Assembly: GCF_002262885.1 (NCBI RefSeq)
Contig: NZ_NKYF01000005.1
Span: forward strand, 1 to 64,000
Direction: 5' to 3'
DNA: 64,000 nt
From: Pseudonocardia sp. MH-G8
GTDB taxonomy: Bacteria > Actinomycetota > Actinomycetes > Mycobacteriales > Pseudonocardiaceae
The translations under genes were made by a program, and so were the position numbers. A model generated the notes under the pieces. The model saw nothing but the letters and a program-made list of their open reading frames with translations. It was not told the DNA's origin and ran no database searches. Below, one piece after another: positions 58,601 to 64,000 of this stretch (the stretch's first letter is position 1; each line of letters starts with the position of its first letter).

Positions 58601-58822
58601 GTGCACTCGTTCCCCAGGCCCCGGGAGACGCACCTGCACGTCGAGAGGCGCGCGCTGCCGGGGCCCTGCCCGGCGTGCGGTGCGCCGGAGCTGGCCGCCT
58701 ACCGCGTGCTCGGTGAGGGCGGGTGGTGGGACGTCGAGAAGTGCCGCTCGTGCCTGCACTCGGTGCGGCGCGTCCCGGTTCCGGTGCTCGGGGCCTTCCG
58801 CCCGCTCGGTAGCGGGAGCTGA
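58601..58822 (+). CDS. Zinc-ribbon protein associated with hydantoinase genes
   Basis: A 73-residue protein with two CxxC pairs, CPACG (about 25-28) and CRSC (about 50-53), which form a zinc ribbon. An aromatic GGWWDVEKC stretch lies between them. GTG 58601 has GGAGG 5 bases upstream. The hydantoinase A gene begins two bases after its stop. Small zinc proteins accompany acetone/acetophenone-carboxylase and related hydantoinase A/B systems as subunits, so it is probably a third subunit here. No family name can be given with certainty. Confidence 0.7.
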   Translation: MHSFPRPRETHLHVERRALPGPCPACGAPELAAYRVLGEGGWWDVEKCRSCLHSVRRVPVPVLGAFRPLGSGS

Positions 58823-58824
58823 GG

Positions 58825-60858
58825 GTGTTCGGCGTCGACGTGGGCGGGACCTTCACCGACGTGGTGGCGTTCCGCGACGGGCGCATCGCGGTCACCAAGG
58901 TGGCGAGCAGCCCCGCCGCGCCGGCGGAGCCGGTGGTGGAGGGCGCCCGGCGGCTCGGCGTGGCCGGCAGCCGCGCGTTCCACCACGCGAGCACGATGGG
59001 CCTCAACGCGGTACTCGAACGCCGCCTGCCCAAGGTCGCGTTCCTGACCACCGACGGCTTCCGCGACATCCTCGACCGCGGCACGGTGCACCGGCCGTTG
59101 GACGCGCAGACCGATCCGGCGTGGCGGCGCTCGTTCGGCGACGCCGCACGCCCGCTCGTGCCCCGCTACCTGCGCCGCGGCGTGGTGGAGCGGATGAGCG
59201 CCGCGGGCGGGGTCCTGCTCCCGCTCGACGAGGGCCAGGCCGTGGGCCAGCTGGAGGTGCTGCGGCGCTGCGGGGTCCGCGGCGTGGCGATCTGCCTGCT
59301 GCACGCCTACGCCGACGCGCGCCACGAGCGGCGGCTGCGCGAGCTCGTGCACGACGTGCTCGGGCCGGACGTGGCGGTGTCGATCTCGTCCGAGACCTCA
59401 CCGCTGGCCAAGGAGTACGCGCGGGCCTCCACCACGGTCGTCGACGTGCTGATGAAGCTGCTGTTCCACGAGTACGCGGGCGTGCTGCACCGCGACCTCG
59501 GTGCGCTGGGCTTCGACGGCGACCTGCGCTTCGCCGACTGCACCGCGGCGTTGCTGCCGTGGGAGTCGGCGATGCGCACGCCCTTCCGGATCGTCTTCGC
59601 CGGCCCCGCGGCCGGCACGGTTGCGGGCGTTCAGCTCGGCGGCGCGCTCGGACGTGGGGACCTGATCTGCGCGGACGTCGGCGGGACGTCCACGGACGTC
59701 TCGCTCGTGGTGGGCGGCAGGCCGTTCGTGCAGAACACGTTCGAGCTGGAGCACGACCTGGTGATCAACGCGCTGTCCACCGAGGTGGCCAGCGTGGGCG
59801 CCGGGGGCGGCAGCCTCGTCACGGTGTCCGCCTCCGGCGGTATCCAGGTCGGCCCGGGCAGCGCGGGCGCCGACCCCGGCCCGGCCTGCTACGGGCGCGG
59901 CGGCACCGTCCCCGCGGTCACCGACGCGTGCCTGCTCATGGGCGTGCTGCGCGGCGACGGGTTCGCCGGCGGCGAGATCCCGCTCGACGCCGACGCGGCC
60001 CGCCGCGCGTTCGAGGCGCTCGACACGCCCGTGCCGTTCGAGGACCGGGTGCGCTCGGCGTTCCACGTCGCCGTCACGCACGTGGCGGAGGAGATCGCGG
60101 GGGTCGCGGTCCGCCACGGTGTCGACGTCCGCGACTTCTCCCTCCTCGCCTACGGCGCCGCCGGGCCGATGCTGCTGCCTGCTGTGCTCGACCTGGTGCC
60201 CCTGCGCGAGGTGGTCGTGCCGCCGCACCCGGGGCTGTTCTCCGCGCTCGGCCTGCTCTCGACCGACCTCGTGCACCACGAGAGCTGCAGCGCCTACCTG
60301 CCGTTCACCCCGGAGAACGCCGACCGGATCGAGGAGGTCTTCGCCGGCATGGAGCGCGACCTGCGCGCGCAGGTGGGCCCGGCGGCCGACGGGGTGCCCG
60401 CGCGCCGCAGCTTCGACGGCCGCCTGCTCGGCCAGTCCTGGGAGACGCCGTTCGTCGAGATGTCCGGGGGCCCCGTGACGGCGCGGTCGATCGGCGAGCT
60501 GGTGCGCCGGTTCCACGACGGTTACGAGGCGCGCAACGGCAACCGCTTCGACGCGATCCCGGTCGAGGGCGTGACCTACCGGGTGCACCTGACGGTGCCG
60601 GCAGGCAAGGTCACCTACCCGCGGCTGCAGCCCGCACGCGAACCCGCGCACGCAGAGGCGACCTTCCTGCTGGAGTACCTCACGCCCGAACCCCTGCCGG
60701 CCGGTGAGTACCGGCGGGCGGCCCTCGGCGCGGGCGCCGTCGTCCCCGGGCCCGCGGTGATCCGCGAGGACCTGGCCACGACGTTCGTCCTGCCCGGCCA
60801 GCGCGCCACCGTGGGTGCGCTCGGCGAGATCGTGATCGAGAGGACGGGTGGCGGATGA
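58825..60858 (+). CDS. Hydantoinase/oxoprolinase-type ATPase subunit A
   Basis: A 677-residue HyuA-family protein with the ASKHA ATPase fold. Phosphate motif 1 VDVGGTFTDVV is at residues 4-14 and motif 2 ADVGGTSTDVSLV at about 290. ADPGPACYGRGG (about 350) and AYGAAGPMLL follow. Together with subunit B such enzymes use ATP to activate a lactam, hydantoin or ketone carbonyl for ring opening or carboxylation. GTG 58825 follows the zinc-ribbon gene directly, and the stop overlaps the subunit B ATG. Hydantoin, oxoproline and acetophenone-type substrates cannot be distinguished from sequence by eye. Confidence 0.93.
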   Translation: MFGVDVGGTFTDVVAFRDGRIAVTKVASSPAAPAEPVVEGARRLGVAGSRAFHHASTMGLNAVLERRLPKVAFLTTDGFRDILDRGTVHRPLDAQTDPAWRRSFGDAARPLVPRYLRRGVVERMSAAGGVLLPLDEGQAVGQLEVLRRCGVRGVAICLLHAYADARHERRLRELVHDVLGPDVAVSISSETSPLAKEYARASTTVVDVLMKLLFHEYAGVLHRDLGALGFDGDLRFADCTAALLPWESAMRTPFRIVFAGPAAGTVAGVQLGGALGRGDLICADVGGTSTDVSLVVGGRPFVQNTFELEHDLVINALSTEVASVGAGGGSLVTVSASGGIQVGPGSAGADPGPACYGRGGTVPAVTDACLLMGVLRGDGFAGGEIPLDADAARRAFEALDTPVPFEDRVRSAFHVAVTHVAEEIAGVAVRHGVDVRDFSLLAYGAAGPMLLPAVLDLVPLREVVVPPHPGLFSALGLLSTDLVHHESCSAYLPFTPENADRIEEVFAGMERDLRAQVGPAADGVPARRSFDGRLLGQSWETPFVEMSGGPVTARSIGELVRRFHDGYEARNGNRFDAIPVEGVTYRVHLTVPAGKVTYPRLQPAREPAHAEATFLLEYLTPEPLPAGEYRRAALGAGAVVPGPAVIREDLATTFVLPGQRATVGALGEIVIERTGGG

Positions 60859-62789
60859 CCGCGATGCAAGAGCGGGCCCCGAGCATCCGGGAGCTGTCCG
60901 AGCCCGAGTTCGCCGCCCGCTACGGCTGCGACCGGTTCACCGCCACCGTGCTGGGCCACCGCTTCGACTACGTCGTCGAACACATGAGCGTGCGGCTGCT
61001 GACCGGCGCGTTCTCGCCGGTCCTCCGCGACTTCTACGACCTCGCCGCCACGCTCAGCGGCCCACCCGGGCTCGGCTACCCGGTGCCCGCGGCGAGCAAC
61101 GGCATCGTGCTCATGGCCGGCACCACGATCGACGCGGTCCGCAACACGGTGGCCGAGTTCGGGCCCGAGCGGCTCGTGCCGGGTGACGTCCTGATCGCCA
61201 ACGACCCGTACCGCACCGGCAACCACAACAACGACCTGCTGTTCGTCCGGCCGGTCTTCCACGACGGCGAGATCGCCGCGTTCGTCAACCTCAACGCCCA
61301 CCAGCTGGACATGGGCGGCACGGTGCCGGGCGGGTTCAGCTGCACCAAGCGCAGCGTCTACGACAACGGCCTCGTCATCGCGCCGCAGCTGATCGTCCAC
61401 GCGGACGAGCCGGTCGAGGCGGCGTGGAACCTGATCTTCGACAACGTGCGGATGGGTGAGGTGATCCAACCCGACATCCACACGTTGTGCTCGGGCCTCG
61501 AGTTGGGGGAGCGGCTGCTGCGGGAGTCGATCGGGCGCTACGGGCTCGCCGCGGTGCACGGGGCGATCCGCTACGCCTGCGACGTGGCCGCCGAACGCAT
61601 GTCGGCCGCGCTCGCCGAGCTCCCGGACGGCGACTGGAGCGGCCACGAGGTGATCGACTGCGACGGCGTCGACGACACCGAGCAGTACGAGATCCACGTC
61701 CTGCTCCGCAAGCGGGGCCGGCGGGTCGAGGTGGACCTGTCCGGCACGTCGCGGCAGGCGCGAAGCTCGATCAACGCGACCGCGCTGGACGTCAAGACCA
61801 CGGTCGGGATCGCGCTCAAGTACCTGTTCGACCCGCGCGGGCGGTTCTGCTCGGGCTCCTACCGCGACGTCGACATCGTCATCCCGGACCAGACGATCGT
61901 CAGCGCGCTGCCGCCCGACGGGGTCGTGTTCATGTACTTCGAGCAGAACCAGGCGTTGCTCTCGGCGTTGCTGCGGGCGCTCTCGCGCGCGGTGGGGGAG
62001 GCGGCGATCGCAGGGGACCGGGGTAGCACGGACCTGCACACCGCCTTCGGCGTCGACGCGGACGGGCGGGCGTGGGTGTCGGCGATGCAGTGCGGGGGCG
62101 AGATCGGGCCGCTCGGGGCGAACCGCTTCGGCGACGCCGACACGCAGTGCATGACCTACCAGGCCAACGGCGTGGCCCCGGAGATCGAGGCCATCGAGGC
62201 CGCGAGCCCGGTGGTCGTGCTGCGCCACGAACCCGTGCCCGACACCGCGGGCGCCGGCTACCACCGGGGTGGTGCGGCGATGCTGCGCGATTCGGTGTGG
62301 CTCACCGCGGCGGCGCACACGATCAACCAGATGCGCTACAAGCGGGTGCCCGGCTTCGGTGTCTGCGGTGGACGGGACGGGAGCACCGGCGGGGTCTGGA
62401 CGTTCCCGCCGGCGCGGGCGCCGCTGCCCCGCCCGGGCACCGGCGCCGCCTCCTACCGCGACGCCACCCCGCTGGCCGGGGTGATCGACGACGCCACGCA
62501 CCTGCCGTCGCCGGGCGGGCGCTACCACTACCCCTTCGCGCAGGCCGCGCACCCGACCGCACCGATGGCCGTGCTGCGCTACCTGACCAACGGCGGCGGT
62601 GGCTGGGGCGACCCCTTCCGGCGTGAGCCCGAGCGCGTGCGCGTCGACGTGCGCGACGGCTACGTCAGCATCGCCGGCGCGGCACGCGATTACGGGGTGG
62701 TCGTCATCGGGGATCCGGAGCGCGACCCGGAGGGCCTCGTCGTCGACGAGGAGGCGACGGCGCGGCGGCGAGCGGGAGGACGAGCATGA
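60855..62789 (+). CDS. Hydantoinase/oxoprolinase-type subunit B
   Basis: A 644-residue HyuB-family protein. The recognisable segments are LIANDPYRTGNHNNDLLFVRPVF (about 113, split here from a conserved block), GGFSCTKRSVYDNGL, FCSGSYRDVDIV and GAGYHRGGAAM, plus a glycine-rich end NGGGGWGDPF. It contains the metal/substrate site that acts on the intermediate phosphorylated by subunit A. Its ATG overlaps the A stop and its own stop overlaps the next dehydrogenase start (ATGA both times), so A, B and the dehydrogenase are tightly coupled. Confidence 0.93.
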   Translation: MTAMQERAPSIRELSEPEFAARYGCDRFTATVLGHRFDYVVEHMSVRLLTGAFSPVLRDFYDLAATLSGPPGLGYPVPAASNGIVLMAGTTIDAVRNTVAEFGPERLVPGDVLIANDPYRTGNHNNDLLFVRPVFHDGEIAAFVNLNAHQLDMGGTVPGGFSCTKRSVYDNGLVIAPQLIVHADEPVEAAWNLIFDNVRMGEVIQPDIHTLCSGLELGERLLRESIGRYGLAAVHGAIRYACDVAAERMSAALAELPDGDWSGHEVIDCDGVDDTEQYEIHVLLRKRGRRVEVDLSGTSRQARSSINATALDVKTTVGIALKYLFDPRGRFCSGSYRDVDIVIPDQTIVSALPPDGVVFMYFEQNQALLSALLRALSRAVGEAAIAGDRGSTDLHTAFGVDADGRAWVSAMQCGGEIGPLGANRFGDADTQCMTYQANGVAPEIEAIEAASPVVVLRHEPVPDTAGAGYHRGGAAMLRDSVWLTAAAHTINQMRYKRVPGFGVCGGRDGSTGGVWTFPPARAPLPRPGTGAASYRDATPLAGVIDDATHLPSPGGRYHYPFAQAAHPTAPMAVLRYLTNGGGGWGDPFRREPERVRVDVRDGYVSIAGAARDYGVVVIGDPERDPEGLVVDEEATARRRAGGRA

Positions 62790-63901
62790 GAGCGGCCGTG
62801 ATGACCGCGGCGGGACGCGTCGAGGTGCTGGAGGTCGAGCTCCTGCCGCTCGCGCCGGGGCGGATCCGGGTCCGCACCGGGGCCACACCCTTCTGCGTCA
62901 CCGACGTCATGAATGCCGACGGCGTGTTCGGCAAGGTGCCGCCGACCATCCTCGGGCACGCCTCCATGGGCGTCGTCGAGGAGCTGGGGCCCGAGGTCAG
63001 CGGGGTGCGGGTCGGGGACCGGGTGGTCGTGCACGGCACCGCGGAGTGCGGTCGCTGCTTCTACTGCGCCCGCGGTCGCGCCGACCAGTGCTCGCTGATC
63101 TTCGACCGCCCGGACGGCCCGCCCGGGGTCGCCCGGCTGCCCGACGGGCGGATCGTGACCGCGGCCGGCAACGTCGGCGGGTACGCGGAGTTGATGTGGG
63201 TGGACGCGCGCCAGGTCGTCCCGGTCCGCAGCACGCTGTCCGACGTGGAGCTGGGCCTGCTCGGGTGCGGGGTGACCACCGGGCTCGGGTCGGTGTTCAA
63301 CGTGGCCGCCGTGGTGCCGGGCTCGGACGTCGCGGTGGTCGGGTGCGGGCAGCTGGGGCTCTGGATGATCCAGGCCGCGCGGCTCGCCGGCGCCGGGCAG
63401 ATCATCGCGCTGGACCCGGACGCCGGCCGGCGCGAGCGGGCCGCGAAGGCCGGCGCGACCGCCACCCTCGACCCGGATGAGGCCGACCCCGTCGAGCAGG
63501 TGCGCGCGCTGACCGCGGGGTTCGGCGTGACGTACGCGCTGGAGGCGGCAGGTCCGGCGCTCGCCCAGCGGCAGGCGATCCTCATGACCCACCGCGGCGG
63601 CACCGCCGTGCTGACCGGCTGCGAGCCGCTGGGTGCGGAGCTCAACCTGCCCCAGGTGCCGATGGCGCTGCAGGGCCGCGCCGTGCTCTCCAGCCAGAAC
63701 GGGAGGGTCCGGATGCACCACGACATCCCGCGCTACGTGCGGATGCTGGAGGACGGGCGGCTCGACGCGTCGCTCGTCGTCAGCGCCGAGTTCGCCCTCG
63801 AGGACGTCGAGCGGGTGCGGGAGGCCTCGCGCACGCACCGGGTGGTCACCGGCGTGATCGTGCCCGGCGCTGCGGTCAGAGGTGGCGCTGGAGGCGTCTG
63901 A
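62786..63901 (+). CDS. Zinc alcohol dehydrogenase (copy 2)
   Basis: A 371-residue paralogue of the enzyme at 51532. The catalytic zinc ligands lie in PFCVTDVM (Cys about 37) and LGHASMG (His about 57). The four structural cysteines lie in ECGRCFYCARGRADQC, the cofactor motif is GCGQLGL, and both copies share the RMLEDGRLD/RVLESGLLD region. It ends the second operon, overlapping subunit B by four bases. Being duplicated at opposite ends of the regulon, the two dehydrogenases probably act on different alcohols of one pathway. Its 3' end overlaps a convergent partial gene by 26 bp. Confidence 0.92.
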   Translation: MRAAVMTAAGRVEVLEVELLPLAPGRIRVRTGATPFCVTDVMNADGVFGKVPPTILGHASMGVVEELGPEVSGVRVGDRVVVHGTAECGRCFYCARGRADQCSLIFDRPDGPPGVARLPDGRIVTAAGNVGGYAELMWVDARQVVPVRSTLSDVELGLLGCGVTTGLGSVFNVAAVVPGSDVAVVGCGQLGLWMIQAARLAGAGQIIALDPDAGRRERAAKAGATATLDPDEADPVEQVRALTAGFGVTYALEAAGPALAQRQAILMTHRGGTAVLTGCEPLGAELNLPQVPMALQGRAVLSSQNGRVRMHHDIPRYVRMLEDGRLDASLVVSAEFALEDVERVREASRTHRVVTGVIVPGAAVRGGAGGV

Positions 63902-64000
63902 GACCGGCGTCGGTGGAGGTGCGCCGGTGGCGGTCGCACGCGGCGATGGCCGCCGCGGCGTCGCGTGCGGCGAGGGCGAGGTAGATCTCGCGCAGCTCGT
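63876..64000 (-). CDS. GntR/FCD-type regulator, C-terminal end (partial)
   Basis: The window edge cuts this gene. The 40 visible C-terminal residues read ELREIYLALAARDAAAAIAA and onward to RRLQRHL before the TGA at 63876-63878. The L-x-A-L-A-A-R-D-A-x-A-A pattern is typical of the last helices of FCD-domain GntR regulators. It is convergent with the dehydrogenase gene and may be a second regulator of the cluster. Too little is visible for more. Confidence 0.55.
   Translation of the reverse strand, partial: ELREIYLALAARDAAAAIAACDRHRRTSTDAGLRRLQRHL

Noticed and set aside
1..64000. tRNA, rRNA or riboswitch
   Set aside because: I saw no tRNA cloverleaf with a TTCGANTC arm in context, no rRNA signature and no convincing aptamer. 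Absence by eye is not proof, and a tRNAscan-SE/Infernal run would settle it.

Overview
The window is very GC-rich, with codon third positions almost always G or C and frequent GTG starts. It also has many genes whose only initiation signal is a -10 box 6 to 8 bases before the start codon, and MsiK-type sugar importers without their own ATPase. This points to a high-GC actinobacterium, most plausibly Pseudonocardiaceae (Pseudonocardia-like). No rRNA, tRNA, CRISPR array or intact insertion sequence was recognised. The content is accessory catabolism: sugar and acid-sugar uptake, purine ureide use, and an unassigned oxidative/hydrolytic pathway.

Layout. 1-923: no gene recognised, but a short IS-like inverted repeat and a hairpin. 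924-5307: quinone oxidoreductase, an STAS/anti-sigma-type pair, a NarL-type two-component system, a small membrane protein. 5294-12636: a FadR-like regulator with a perfect operator, a 68-residue protein, an ABC importer, and enzymes resembling rhamnonate dehydratase, keto-deoxy-sugar-acid aldolase and a 2-hydroxyacid dehydrogenase. 12693-17346: strong hairpin, then an efflux pump and a PEP-synthase/rifampin-phosphotransferase-like enzyme divergent from a TetR regulator. 17407-20711: an ATP-grasp ligase coupled to a CocE-type hydrolase. 21192-23010: two truncated genes (TetR and amidohydrolase) joined head to head, the second also frameshifted. 23026-30057: MarR/FAD-monooxygenase operon divergent from an SDR-PPOX fusion, then a P450-ferredoxin-flavoenzyme-SDR group. 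30122-32183: metal-chelate binding lipoprotein, PP-loop enzyme, 41-residue membrane protein. 32281-38483: LacI-controlled ABC importer plus alpha-L-rhamnosidase. 38496-47408: MFS, two convergent LacI regulators, and a second LacI-controlled importer with ThuA and a ThuB-like dehydrogenase. 47428-51249: FCD regulator, glyoxylate carboligase, allantoicase. 51478-64000: a large regulon in which zinc alcohol dehydrogenase, acyl-CoA-dehydrogenase-like flavoenzyme and MHS transporter each occur twice, together with an FCD regulator, a zinc ribbon and a hydantoinase A/B pair.

How they work together. The three importers encode binding protein and permeases only and probably share a housekeeping ATPase. 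The cytoplasmic rhamnosidase and the RhmD/RhmA-like enzymes could between them process rhamnosides and acid sugars. The most notable unit is the last. The same 15-bp operator (consensus GATYGTATGACMATC) overlaps the -10 region of both its operons, and a weaker copy precedes the FCD regulator between them. This defines a putative single regulon for an undescribed substrate.
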